From assembly GCA_007258455.2 (NCBI GenBank), contig VDFB02275638.1, forward strand, positions 1-64,000: DNA of 64,000 nucleotides, written 5' to 3'. Each line of letters starts with the position of its first letter. Positions within the stretch are counted from its first letter, which is position 1. A program made the translations under genes and the position numbers. The notes beneath the pieces are model-generated. The model did no database searches. It was given only the letters and a program-made list of their open reading frames with translations, and was not told the origin of the DNA. The DNA comes from Sequoia sempervirens (Eukaryota > Streptophyta > Pinopsida > Cupressales > Cupressaceae). Below, in pieces: positions 1 through 11,962 of the stretch.

Positions 1-1725
1 ATTGTTCCCATAGGAATTTTGCATCTGTGTGGGCAGCTTATATAGGTTTTTCCATAACAGGGGGTAGTTGTGCAAATTCACCTACAAGAATGATAGATCT
101 TCCACCGAAGCACAAGTGTTGTTGGTGGGAGAAAGCCTCACGTATCCTAGTATCAATTTTCAAGAGTAATTTTGGGCCTATAAAGCTCATCTCATCAATT
201 AGAAGGTATTTTATGTGTCTCATGTTATGTTGGAAAATTGCAAGTGACTGACCCTTCAATGGTTGCATTTCCTTGACTAGAATCTTTAGGGTTGAATGTA
301 TAGTTGAGGCATGTATGTTGAATGTCATGATTCCTATAGGAGCAACAACAAGGAGTGGGCTATGTTCTCGCAGTACAAAATTGGAAAGGGAGTGTTTAAT
401 GCAATGAATAAGATAGGATTTTCCTATTCTTGTTGTGCCTTGTATGATCATGTGCAAGGGTTTTTTGAATTCACAAGCACTACAATGGTCCAAAACAAGT
501 GTCAGAGCGAGTTGTTGTTTGGGAGAGAGTGGATATGGGAGGTCGCTAAACTCAAACGATGTTGGGTTGTCATGTTGGTCCACCTTGTTTGTGCTTACAA
601 AATGCTATGCAGTTTCATGTAAAGCTTGAGGTATTGTACCGTCATTCCACTTGTTGCAATTGTCAAAGTCATGTCTTCCAAGCATGTCAATGGAATTAAG
701 ATTTCCACTAGTACCAAGACCCAATTGTGATAAGAACTCCCATTTATTCAATTGTATTGTATTTCCTATATTGTTTTCATCATCTCATTTCTCTTCCTCT
801 TCTTGATTTACTTCATCAATTACACAGTCAACATGCCACACATAATATTTAAGTATATTCATCTCCTTCCAATTTGCAACAATTGTCTCTTTCTCAATAC
901 TGATGTCTGCAACAATGTTACAAAATTGCTTGTAAAGGAGTAGTTCGCTCCAACAAAATGTCAAAATGTTTTGAATTCTCCTTTGGAATAGCAGTAAATC
1001 GGAGGAAGACATTGATAATTGCCTTTTGTTTCCTTTCTTTCCACTTGTATTTTTTGTGACTTGATGAGAATGAGAATGATCGTGTAGATTCAAGTAGTGT
1101 TACTGTCTCCATTTGAGGAGGACATTGTGTGTATATTTGGATGTAAGTCAGCTCCAACGTATTTTTGTTTCAATTTTTCCTAATTCAGTTGAAAACTTTT
1201 CTCCCAACATTAAGCACCATAAATTCATGATTGCAAACAATAAGGGGAAGCTTTTGCAACATATGGCACATTTCTTGTGCATCTATATCACGATCAACAA
1301 TAATATCATACATGAATTTTTTGTATGCTGCAAGCACCTTGTCTTGGGGTGCTTGCTTTTGACATGTGTGTCAACATATCAATACAACTTTCAAATTTTC
1401 TTTCTGCATTTGCGGCATATTTTGCAATGTACTTTAGAACAAGTGTTTTTGAAAGCACAAGATGACAATCCATATTGGTTCTCCATATGGAAAGCATTTA
1501 TGGACTATGTATATTCAACCTATCATCATTACATGCAGGGAAAAAGGTTTTTTTCCCATTTTCATCACTACGTGTAGGGCACAAGGTTTTTAATAGTGGT
1601 TTGTATGAAATCTGTGGGAATTGGAGATACCACCACTGCCCACCTTTGCATATAAAGGACTTCATGAGGGGAAAAGGAAACACAAAGTTGAGAGTACTCC
1701 TCTTGTGAATCACATCAGTGCCCAA
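1..1725 (-). pseudogene. Decayed Helitron Rep/PIF1-type helicase gene
   Basis: Minus-strand remnant of the RepHel protein of plant Helitrons, which rolling-circle transposons use for replication and strand unwinding. The clearest block, 38-583, has a PIF1-like Walker A (GTTRIGKSYLI), a Walker B (LLIDEMS) and the LVGEFAQLPPV motif. Upstream, in a continuing frame broken by a TAG near 608, comes linker-like sequence. At 918-1157 and 785-1093 two frames carry further linker similarity, implying a frameshift. At 1306-1725 a Rep-side block includes CNDDRLNIHSP and VLKYIAKYAANAE, with a TAA at 1498-1500 splitting it. Another in-frame stop lies at 38-40, after which helicase-like sequence continues to the window edge. 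The C-terminal half lies outside the window. Multiple breaks make it a pseudogene. Helitron ends were not located. Confidence 0.85.
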
Positions 1726-2700
1726 GTAGGGAAAACTAATAATTTTATTTTCTTTGAGAGTAAGGAAAGTCGAGTGAAAGGAAACAGAGAGAATCAGTCA
1801 ATTCTTGTGCTAATTTTACGTAGAGATCATCCTTTCCTATCATGTCTTTTCTAGATTACTGAATAGGCTAGAGTGTCTATGTGAATTTTTGTTTGCTTCT
1901 AGATCAATTTTTAGTATCTGTAGCTATCAGATAATAATAGGAAGTAGAAAGGAAACGTAAGGAACTTGTAAGGAAATGACCTTAGAAAGTTCATTATTTA
2001 CACAAAAATTAGCAGAAACTATGAATAATGATTTATTGCATTAGTAAATAATAAATAAACATACAAAAAAATTAGCAGAAGCTTTTATTGCACTGATTTT
2101 GAAACTAATAACTTGATCTCATTGACTAGAAGCTTAGCCAAACAAACATTCAAGTTGAGGAAAATCAAAAACATCTAAAACCAAATAGTACAACGCATAG
2201 GATAGAAGAGCAAATGGAATAAAGAGACAGAGAGCACTTTCTTGTAATAGAACTACAATCAAAGCAAGAAATTAACTATAGTGAAAGCTAGAGTGTTGGA
2301 AGTACCGTACACTATTTGGAAGCCTTTTCCTAGTATGTCCTATGCCCTCTATGTAGTCTCCTAAAATTTGATTCAAGTAAATTAACTACTTCCATTGGTA
2401 GTTTTCGTAGAAGTCGTGTGTTTGTGGTGAATCGCATAATTCTTCTTGTAGGGATAATCAACGGTGGGTGGCTTTTCAAATATTTACCAAAGCGAGTAAA
2501 TGCTTGTCAGATATTTACCAAAATTAGTAAATGCAAAAGAATGAAATTTAAGGCGTCTGAGATAGCGCAAAGATCTCAAATCTAGGAGGTGTGTTATCAT
2601 CGTTGTGGCTTCGTAAGCATTCCGACGACACACTTTAGGACAGAAAAGGACGGCTGCTTACCCAACTTGTCCATGCATTGATTACCCAGCATTTATACGC
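1726..2700. other. No gene seen; small 31-bp tandem pair
   Basis: No convincing coding region or RNA gene. The only structure noticed is a direct duplication of an ATTTACCAAA...GTAAATGC motif at about 2480-2503 and 2511-2534 (31-bp offset). The 5' end of the neighbouring Helitron may lie here, but I could not identify it. Confidence 0.4.
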
Positions 2701-2768
2701 TATATCAATTGGCAAGTGGGTTCAGAGTTATTCTACACTATACCAATTGGCAAGTGGGTTCAGAGTTA
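2701..2768. repeat. Two tandem copies of a 30-bp unit
   Basis: The unit at 2701-2730 recurs at 2739-2768 with one difference (tatatcaatt versus tataccaatt, then ggcaagtgggttcagagtta in both), separated by 8 bases. Confidence 0.85.
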
Positions 2769-3049
2769 AACAGGAAACCATAAAAGCTTGACGGGAAACA
2801 TGTTAGCATGAGACTTGTTTTAAGCCAAACCTCGTGCAATATATAGCCTGTAGGCTAAATATAGAGAACATTGTGAACATGTGAATATTTGACTCTTGCT
2901 GATGTAGAAATTTTATGATTTGTTTGAGATCTCTTGATCATTACAATACTTTTCTTGGAAATGCTAGGTTAGGAATAACCTATTTTGTAGGGTTGTCTAT
3001 GAGATTATTTATTGAAGCAAATAAGTTAGGTTTAACCTATATGATCTAC

Positions 3050-3312
3050 TTGATGATTTGATTGTTGATTATACTTTCATTTGGAGTCATTTTATTGTTG
3101 AGACCATACTTGTGAGCAAGTCGTTTATTGATGAGATTATATTTTGATTCAAGTCATTTATTGTTAAAAGTTATACTTCTGAATTGAGTTCATTTATTGT
3201 TAAGTTTATACTTTTGAAGGGAGTCATTTAGTGTTGAGATAGTCCCTTGATTGGAGACTTTTTATAGTTGGAATTGTACCTTTGGTACTATAGTCATTTA
3301 ATGATGTGACGC
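3050..3312. repeat. Degenerate 36-45 bp tandem array
   Basis: About six or seven imperfect units built around 'gtcatttattgttgaga' followed by 'ttatacttttga' run from near 3050 to 3312. Units differ by substitutions and small indels. No reading frame stays open through the array. It looks like an ageing minisatellite. Confidence 0.6.
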
Positions 3313-4139
3313 TATGTTATTCTGTATGGTTAATTGGTAAGTAAGAGTTACTTGAATTATTTATTTAGTAGATGTGTTAGTTAAACATAGAGGTAATAGG
3401 TTGTTCCTAGGGTTAAAGATTATCCAATGGAGGGAATGGTCTATACATAGAATATGTGTGGTCTTAACAAATCGAGCTATGGAGGTGTGTGAATAGGATG
3501 ACATCCACTCTAAATCTTGGGTGATGAATACTTTGGCCAAAGTAGTGTAATACGTTGCCACTATTTGCACTGTCAATTCACTGTGATCTAGATAGACATT
3601 CTAGTCCAGGAAATTGTCATACTTTTAGGTAGAAGCTACCATATGATTAAGTTCCAGTTTCTCAGACACAACACTAAGCTCAGGTAAGGTTAGTATTATG
3701 GGGTTATCCAACCAATCTCTTTGTCGAAGTGTAGGGCCATCTTACCTGATAGGTAGATGTGTGGGAGACCTAAATAAGTCTATAGTTGGTGGAAAAGTGC
3801 TTTGAGTGATGCTTCTCCTCATCAGTTAACGACCAAAGATTTGAAGGTGGACAACATGGACCATATATATTTCTAGTGTTGGAAGCTCATAAGAGCTATG
3901 TATGCACTTTGTATCCGTTTGTATGGAAGGATGCAAACATAAATGTTGTACTTGAGTTTATTCAATATAAAATCAATGTTGTGGAAAGATTTGTGTGATT
4001 ATGATGGAATGCAATGGAAGTTTGGAATAGTGGTTATTTCATATGCGCATGCAATTTACATTTTGGAAAAGAAAAAATTATTACTATGTTTGGCACCAAG
4101 TTTATTCACTTGTGGGTTAAAACCTAGGATTTTTTTTTA
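3313..4139. other. No recognisable gene
   Basis: Both strands were inspected. Only short open frames (up to about 70 codons) occur, with no motif I recognise. It may contain old transposon sequence beyond recognition. Confidence 0.35.
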
Positions 4140-5214
4140 GTAGAACATTGGGCATGTTACATTTATCTTTATATCTCTCCATTTCCCCCGCTCTCATTGT
4201 CTTTGTCTTTCTATCTCTACTTAACCCTCTCTTCCTCTCTCTCTATCTCCCTCTCACTCCTCTCTAGATCTCTCTCTTCATCTCTCCTACTTTGTATATC
4301 TATCTCTCTATCTCCCTCTCAATCATCTCTCTATCTCTTTCTATCCATATCTTTATCCACATCTATCTCCCTATTTCTCTATATCTCTCCCTATCTCTCT
4401 ATCTCTTTCCATATCCTTGTATCACTCTATATCTCCCTCTATCTAATTTTTCCCTCTCCCTCTTCCTCTCCTCTCTCCTCCCTTTTCTTCTTTGTCCCTC
4501 TCCACTTGTCTCTCTCCCTCTATTTATTTGTCTCTTTATCTCTCTCCCTCTCCCCCTCTCTATATCTCCTTATATATCTATCTCTCTATCAGTCTATCTC
4601 ACCATCTATATATCTATCTATATCAAGTTCTCTATATCTCTCCATCTCTATCTCCCTATCTCTCTTTATCTTTATCTCTCCCTCTACCTCTCTCTTTCTC
4701 TCTATCTATTCATCTCCCTCCCCCTCTTCCTCTCTCCCTATCTTCATCTCTACCACTATCTTTCTCTTTCCCCCTCTATCTCTAGACATGTCTCCCTCTC
4801 TCCCCTCTATACCCCTCCCTCTTCCTAGACCTCTATATATGTATCTCTTTGTCTCTCTATCTCTATCTCTTCATATTTCTTCTTTCATCCCTCCCTCTAT
4901 CTATATATTGTTATCTCTCCATCTCTCTCTACCCCTATATCTCTCCCTCTCTCTAAATATCACTTCTAATCTCTATCTTTATCTTTCTTTCTATCCCTCT
5001 CTCATTCTCCCTCTCTCCCTCTCTCTATATTTATATCTTTCATCTATATCCCTCTCTCCTCTATCTCTTTATCTTTCCCTCTCCTCCATCTCCATCTCCA
5101 TCTTCCTCTGTATCGCTATCCCCTATCTCTATCTCTTTACCCCTCTCTCTTCTCTCCCCCCTCTATCTCTCCCTCTTTATATCCCTATCTCTTCATCTCT
5201 CTCCCTCTTTCACT
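4140..5214. repeat. Pyrimidine-rich CTCTAT simple-sequence tract
   Basis: About 1.07 kb of degenerate (TCTCTATCTCC)-like sequence, almost all C and T on the plus strand. It creates a long open frame of Ser/Leu/Ile/Tyr repeats that is an artefact of composition. Similar tracts occur at 11963-12585 and 27933-28696, and reversed (purine-rich) at 10610-11962 and 35166-37280. Confidence 0.9.
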
Positions 5215-5422
5215 ATTGTAAACATAACATGAGCCTGTTGGTAATGGAGTCTAATTATCTTCCTAATTCAAAAAAATTGTTTCAATTGTGTCCTTATAAG
5301 TCAATGCATAGTTGATTTGAAGCATCCAGTTTTGCAATTTACTGTAGCATGGCTTACTGGAGCAGAAAAGCAGTTAACAGAAAAGATAAAAGTCATACAA
5401 CACGACATTTTTTCCATCCTTG
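5215..5422. other. Upstream flank of tRNA-Glu
   Basis: Short AT-rich flank without coding sequence, joining the pyrimidine tract to the tRNA gene. Plant tRNA genes often have AT-rich upstream flanks; no specific element is assigned. Confidence 0.4.
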
Positions 5423-5494
5423 TCCGTTGTAGTCTAGTTGGTTAGGATACTCGGCTCTCACCCGAGAGACCCGGGTTCAAGTCCCGGCAACGGA
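5423..5494 (+). tRNA. tRNA-Glu (anticodon CTC)
   Basis: A 72-nt cloverleaf. The acceptor stem pairs TCCGTTG with CAACGGA. The anticodon arm TCGG-CTCTCAC-CCGA places CTC at the anticodon, and the T arm is CCGGG-TTCAAGT-CCCGG. The gene matches the standard plant nuclear tRNA-Glu. A TTTT pol III terminator follows at about 5500-5504. No intron and no encoded CCA, as expected for a nuclear gene. A near-identical copy lies on the opposite strand at 18918-18989. Confidence 0.97.
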
Positions 5495-5987
5495 AAATTG
5501 TTTTGCCGTCCAATCCTTAAAATATCTGACCAGTGATGGCGCGCTTGCAAGGAGCCAAACTCAGATCTATCGTTTAAAAGGCACCTGTTTTTGTTTACTT
5601 TAACAGTCTTATTTGATTCGCAGACATGCTGTAACGGGAACGAATGTTGCTCTTTATTAAATCAACAAGAAAGAGAGTATGAGATGCAAATGCTTTCATC
5701 TAATTCTTAATGGCAGCAAAGAATAGAATAGTAAATGTTTATCCGAATTTGAGATATCCACTAGATTCAAGTAAGACGTACCAAAAGGAGCAAAGTGCCC
5801 CACTATTTGACGCGTATGATGCCCATGTTAGCTCTCACAAGCATCCAAGATATGCACAGAGCGTCTTCAACAGGGTAAACTGCACTTCTATGACGTGTAT
5901 TAAGCACATATTGCTAACACGCAAGAGAGAACAGAATAGTAAATATTTTTCTGATATTTAAATATCCAATCGAAAAGTAGAACCGTT
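5495..5987. other. Spacer between tRNA-Glu and tRNA-Val
   Basis: 493 bases without a recognised gene. An 83-codon open frame at 5710-5961 has no recognisable motif and is probably chance. The first 25 bases after the tRNA (aaattgttttgccgtccaat) resemble the flank of the second tRNA-Glu copy. Confidence 0.4.
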
Positions 5988-6061
5988 GTCTGGGTGGTGT
6001 AGTTGGTTATCACGTTAGTCTCACACACTAAAGGTCCCCAGTTCGAACCTGGGCTCAGACA
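5988..6061 (+). tRNA. tRNA-Val (anticodon CAC)
   Basis: A 74-nt cloverleaf. The acceptor GTCTGGG pairs with CTCAGAC (one G-T wobble). The anticodon arm TTAGT-CTCACAC-ACTAA gives anticodon CAC, and the T arm is CCCAG-TTCGAAC-CTGGG. It matches plant nuclear tRNA-Val. TTTT terminator candidates follow near 6074. A decayed relative is at 18530-18603. Confidence 0.96.
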
Positions 6062-6229
6062 AAGCTCTAATACTTTTCCTTTTACCATACAAATCGTCGT
6101 TAACGGTGCTCTGTTCTATTCAAACTTACCCTTAAACATTATGGCAGCTGTTTCCTTTGACGGAGTAAGTCATCACATAACTCATTTAGATTAATTATTT
6201 ACAGTTTTAAAATTTAATTGTTTGAGGTT

Positions 6230-7590
6230 AAAATTGGATTCTTTTTGTTTATGTTTTGTTTTAAAGTCTCTATCAAATGTGCATTTTTTAAGGTTGTCTA
6301 GAGTTTTGGGTTAATTCTATAAGCATAGATCTGTTCTTAAGTTACAAATGTGATCTTACAATTTGTGTACTTTTGTTCATTGGCTCATCAAATTCATTAA
6401 TATCTACTTTGTCATAAAGATTGGTAGTATTTAAGATCTTTAGAGGGCTATCAAATTACTAAGGGACACATTCTCCTAGGTCAACCCTTCAAAAAAGGTT
6501 AGCTTTATAGTTGTGCCAAGGATTAGTAGGCAATATGCAAGCATGCAAATGTCATAGATCATAATGTCGAAGTAAATATTGTTCTTTTCAATGCACCAAA
6601 TCGAAGTGTTCTAATAAATGTTTCTTGAATGTGAGTGATGTAGGATGAGAGAAAATGATAAATGAATGCAATTGAATAAATCATGCAAGTGTGTGTTTAC
6701 TTGGCTTATAGCAGCTAGTGAAATGGGTGTAGTAGACCAATTTTGAATTTGAATTTTGGAATGTTGGGGCTTAGATCCATAGATGTGAGATCAATCTAAC
6801 AAATCCCACACATTTGGGATTGAGCCAAGATAAAGGAATTATGATTTCCATGTTGTGAATAAGTGTATATAATCATGGAGGCTGCAATAAATTTCAAGTA
6901 CATGGGAAGACGTGTATAAATGGATAAATTGTGGTTGAGTATATAGGGATGTAATAGGTTCAAAACTAAATGGGAATTGGTTGGTATGTGAAGTTCACCA
7001 TTACATTTTGACCCCCAATTTGAGGTGCATGTGAATCTTATAATGATCAAGTATCTCAAATTTTGTAGCACTCACAAACGTGCGTGTAAATTAAATATTT
7101 AGACATAGAAGGATATTCAAGTCCATATAAAATAATGGACCTCACAAGATATCATTTTGTGTGTTTTTCCTTTGATATGCATGCTCCATTGGAATTTACA
7201 AATTAGAGAAAAAAATGTGCAATGAGTAGCTTATGTTATGCAAGTAACAATAATCTCAAATGCAAGTTAAATTTTACTATAAAAAATCATGAAAAAGAGA
7301 GGAGAGAGTATGTTCGGAAAAAATTTACCCATATGGAAAGTGATATGATGTGATGTTGTATGGTATATTGAACTATGCCATGCTATGTGATAAAGTTTCA
7401 TTTAATCACAATACTTAATCTTTGTTTATTTACATATAAAGATTTACAATCTCAAGATAAGAGTGTTAGGAATAGGATATGCCCCTTGTAATTGATTGCA
7501 TTCATACGATGCAAGGAATTAGAGGAGGACAAATAGTACATAAAAATGTAATTGTAATCTTCTCATGTAAGCATGTAACTCATGTAAAGT
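6230..7590. repeat. Left arm of a ~4-kb inverted repeat
   Basis: This segment aligns in reverse complement with 8618-10290. Matching landmarks (left arm, right arm reversed) include 'gtatttaag' followed by 'ttagagggctatca', 'aatgaatgcaattgaat', 'aaatcatgcaagtgtgtgtt', 'ggatattcaagtccatataaa', 'atggaaagtgat', 'gctatgtgataaag' and 'gatgcaaggaattagagga'. Arms differ by many substitutions and small indels, roughly 20-25% by eye. No transposase coding was found. It may be an old foldback or long-TIR DNA transposon, or a local inverted duplication. Confidence 0.85.
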
Positions 7591-8617
7591 GTGGATGGGG
7601 AATAGATAATTTAATTAAATTATCAAAATACAAATTATTATTATGAGGTAAATTGAGTAAATGTAAATGCTTTAGGATGTATAAAAATGTACACTACTTT
7701 TGTATCTACTAGATAGCATATGTTCTTGGGTCGGAATCTACAAAACAAATATATTAGGAAAGGTCCTACAAACAAATGTGTTTGTTTTTTTCATCTTTTT
7801 TCACATATGAATTTCTAGAGAAAATATTTGATGAAGGTATAAATATAGAGAGACAAGAAGAGGAAAAAGGATGTACTAGAGAGAAACAATGATAAGTACC
7901 CTTAAATTATCCCCAATAAGGAAAATAGATGTTTCCATGAAAGAATCAGCACATAAAGTTGTGCCCATAAAATGAAATGAGGAAGGAGGGGTATATAAAA
8001 AGCAATAGTGAGATATAAGGAACATAAATAGATTTTTACATGTTGAATTTAAAGACAAATATTTCATATGTGAAAAATTTATCGTGACACATGTCATCAT
8101 TCCCTAGGTGAAAAAAACTAAAAACACAAAGGAAGGAGTATGATAAAATAAATGGATAAAAAATTATCATATTATACCTTACACCATATCATTTATACTT
8201 GTGTAGTTCTATCATGCTTATGGAGTTATCTCTTTTGAGTACAGGCATCTTTCTCTTCCCTTCCCACTATTTTTCCTATGTTGTCATTGCTTATCCCATT
8301 TACATTGAGAGGCATCAAATTTTCCCCCGTGAACTCTTGGTTACATTCTTAGATCTATGATATCATTAGGCACCTATTTCCTTACCTCTACCTTTATCTG
8401 TTCATATTCTTGGATGCCACATTGGAAGCATATTCCCGTCATAGTGCCTTATGCACATATATAGGTGTTTTTTGAATATTGAGGTCCACATCATTAGATT
8501 TCATATTACCCATGTTAGGGGTAACTTTATACCTTGCAATTCATCTCTATCCCATCCAATTCACATGCCTCATCTTCTTATATATTTCACTTGCTTATTA
8601 CATAATGCATTTATTAA
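7591..8617. other. Non-repeated centre of the 6.2-10.3 kb inverted repeat
   Basis: About 1.03 kb between the arms, with no coding potential I recognise. If the whole unit is a mobile element this would be its internal region, but no transposase motif is visible. Confidence 0.5.
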
Positions 8618-10290
8618 AAAATTTACTTTACATGAGTTACATTCTCACATGCTTAGACTATGATTATATTTCATATACTAATTTTCCCTCTCCTCTAATT
8701 CCTTGCATCTTATGGATGCAACCAATGATAAGGGAATATCATATCCCTAACACTCATATCTTGATGTTGTAGATACTTATAGGTGTTTACACAAATATTT
8801 GTCATTGTGATCAAATGGAGCTTTATCACATAGTGTAGCATTGCTCAATATGTTGGACACAACACTACATTGTATCACTTTCCATGTAAGCAAAAAAATT
8901 CAACCCTAACCTCTTCTCTCAATATAACGAATCTTTTTTACATAAGGATTTGTCATTGTGGCATAAGTTAATTGTACATTCTCCCTCTATTTTTCAAGTT
9001 CCAATGGAGTGTGCATGCCAAAGGACAAGCACATATGATATCTATTGAGATCCATTACTTTATACGGACTCAAATATCCTTTTAAGTTTGAATATTCACT
9101 TAACGTGCATGTTTGTAAGCTATATACTTTGAGATACTTAATCATTCTAGGATTCACAATGCACCTCAAAGTGAGTACAAAAATGTAATGATGAAATTTG
9201 TATGTACCATGCCAATTCCTGTTTAGTTTTTTGCCCATTTTTAGAGACTATTGTAATGCAATCACATATCAACAAATGGTGTAATCTTGTGTGAATTTGG
9301 CTTCATTCTCCTAGCCTTCGCAAACCCCTATTAAAACACATTCCCACATATTTGACCACACATTATTCATTTATGCACATCTTCTCATGCACCTAACATA
9401 TATGCACCCTCCACAGTTAGACATTCATTCCTTGCATAGATCATCAATTAGAGCAAGATTTTGGATTAAACTACATATTCTTTTCAATCAACATTTTGGA
9501 TCACACTCAATGATCCATCATCAAGAAAAGAAAAGTGTGAAATTGGAGTGCAAATAAGGCCTTAATAAGGGAGAAGAGATAAGGAAGAGGGAGAAATAAA
9601 CTATTAAAAATAAAAATAAAATAAAATAAATTAGATTATGAAGAAATGTGATCCAAAATGTTGATTGAAAAGAATACACAATTTAATCCAAAATCTTGTT
9701 CTAATTAACTTTCATGGACCATGGAAAACTCATACCAACTAGATCATCAGTGTTCAAAATTGGTTGACTCTTCAAAATTGGTTGACTCTTACCCATTTCA
9801 CTAGTTGTTATGAACCAACTAACACACACTTGCATGATTTATGTATATGTCCTTGTATTTGAAGGAATTCAATTGCATTCATTTATCTTCTCTCATGTTA
9901 GATAACTCACATTCATAAGAATAGGGCATTTATAAGAAGAATACTTCAATTTGATGCATTAAACAAGAACAATATTTATTTCACATCATTGTCTAAGATA
10001 TTTTCACACTTACTTATTACCTATCAATCCTTCACACAATTGTATAGCCAACATTTTTTAAGAGCTGACTTAAGAGAATGTACCTCTTAGTGATCTGACA
10101 ACCCTCTAAATGTCTTCTTAAATACCACAAATCTTAATACAAAAGTAGACATCACTATATTCACTGAACTAGAAAAAACAACACATAATTTATACAATCA
10201 AATCTATGGTTCATATAGTAGATCCACATACATGAAATTGATCCAAAACCACAAACTTAACTCAAAAATGATAACAAAAAGAAAAATATC
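8618..10290. repeat. Right arm of a ~4-kb inverted repeat
   Basis: Reverse-complement partner of 6230-7590. It is about 310 bp longer, most of which is explained by a 259-bp terminal-inverted-repeat insertion at 9447-9705 that the left arm lacks. A small direct duplication of 'caaaattggttgactctt' is present near 9756-9791. Confidence 0.85.
9447..9705. mobile_element. MITE-like element with ~60-bp terminal inverted repeats
   Basis: The left end (9447-9507) contains gcaagattttggattaaa, then attcttttcaatcaacat and tttggatcaca. The same sequence appears in reverse complement at 9645-9705 with few differences. Internal sequence is AT-rich and non-coding, about 259 bp in all. It is absent from the matching place in the left arm (about 6740-6900). 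A TWA-like flank (tta/taa) is present, but a clean target duplication could not be fixed. Superfamily not assigned. Confidence 0.75.
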
Positions 10291-10609
10291 CAATGATGAA
10301 ATATATGTGATAGCCTACCTCCTTGTGTAGCTATTGATCTTCAATAAATGGAAACTAGCAATCGCACCTTAGTGTGCAATGGGTATGCCAAAGAAGTGTG
10401 GAAGGTCCCGATTAGGATATTTGTTCTATTTTGCAGAATTTATGTGGTACATGACGTCAATTGGTGACCATTTAGCAAATGATGTTTTGCAACAAAGGTC
10501 TCAATGAGTAGTGGCTGACAACATGTCCGCCACAGGATCAAACAGTTGATAAAAAACCTCTAAATCGAGGAGATTACCCTCCATTAACAAGCTCCCACAT
10601 GTTTTGTGG
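10291..10609. other. No gene seen
   Basis: Short spacer between the inverted repeat and the purine-rich tract. No coding or RNA gene recognised. Confidence 0.4.
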
Positions 10610-11962
10610 AGAGAGAGGGTGAGAGAGTCTGGATAGAAAGAGGGAGAGATAGAGGAAAGAGCTGAGGGAGGAGAGGAGGACCGGGAGATGGAGATGGAGA
10701 TGGAGATGGGACTGGAGATGGAGATGGAGGTGGAGATGGAGATGGAGATGGAGATGGAGATGGAGAAGGAGAGGGATAGAGAGGAGAGGAGAGGGAGAGA
10801 TAAAAGAAAGAGAGATAGAGAGAGGACCTTGAAGAGATAAATATATGAAGGAGAGGGGACGGGGAGGCTCAAATGGATGGACAGAGAAGAAGGAGCATGT
10901 CTAGAGATAAAAGAGGGAGAGAGAAAATAGAGGTAGGAATGAAGATAGAAGGAGAAAGGCGGGATACAAGTGAATGAAGATGGGTGAGAGAATGTGGCTC
11001 CGCCTGAGGGGAGACGGGAAGTGATCAGAGGCCTCTGCAGGAGGGAGAAAGAGGAGGGAGAATGAAGATGAATATAGAATAATAGAGAGATAAATATATA
11101 AGGAGATATAGAGAGGGGAGGAGAGGGATGCAAGTAGATAGAGAGATATAGGTAGAGGGAGAGATAAATGCAAAGAGAGGGAGATAGAGAGGACGATATA
11201 GAGATCTATAGAGGAAGAGGGAGAGGGAGAGATAGATAGATATAGATGGTGAGATAGAGTAATAGAGAGATACATCTATATAAGGAGATATAGAGAGGGG
11301 AGGAGAGGGAGACAAAGAGACAAAGAGATAGACAAACAAAGAGAATTAGAGAGAGGTAAATAGAGAGGGAGAGAGGGAGAGAGAAATAGGGGGAGATAGA
11401 GAAAATGGAGAAAGAAGTAGGGGGGGATAGAGATATATGGGAAGAGAAAGGGAGAGGGAGGTAGAGATAGAGATAGATAGGGGGATAGGGAAGGAGTGAG
11501 GGAGGGAGAGATGGGGAGATATAGAGAGGGGAGGTAAGAGAGAGGAGAGAAAGGAGATATGGGTAGAGAGGAGATAAGAGAGGGTGAGGGAGAAGAAGAT
11601 AAATTGAAAGGCGAGAGAGAGAGATGAGAGAGAGAGAGATGGGGGAGAGGGAGAGATGAGTCAATATATAGAGAGGGAGAGGAGCATAAGAGGGGTGATA
11701 TAGAGATAGAGGGGGATAGTGAAAGAGAGAGAGAGAGTGATAGAGGTAGAGAAAGATATGGATAGAAAGAGATAGAGAGAGGAGTGAGAGGGAGATAAAG
11801 AGAGGAATGGAGATAGAGATATATAGTAGGAGAGATGTAGGGAGAGATGGAGTGAATGGGAGAGAGAGACAGAGGGGGGAGAGGGTTAGATAGAGAGGGG
11901 AAGAGGGAGTGACATATATAGTGGGAGATATAGAAAGATGATATAGAAACGGTTAATAGGAG
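10610..11962. repeat. Purine-rich GAGATA simple-sequence tract
   Basis: About 1.35 kb of degenerate GA-rich repeats (gagagggagatagag types), including a cleaner GGAGAT hexamer microsatellite at about 10680-10770. Long open frames on the minus strand are Ser/Leu/Pro-rich composition artefacts. Confidence 0.9.

Noticed and set aside
4197..5315. 372-codon open frame rich in Ser, Leu, Ile, Tyr
   Set aside because: It is a translation of degenerate CTCTAT simple sequence; several frames of the same tract are open for the same reason.
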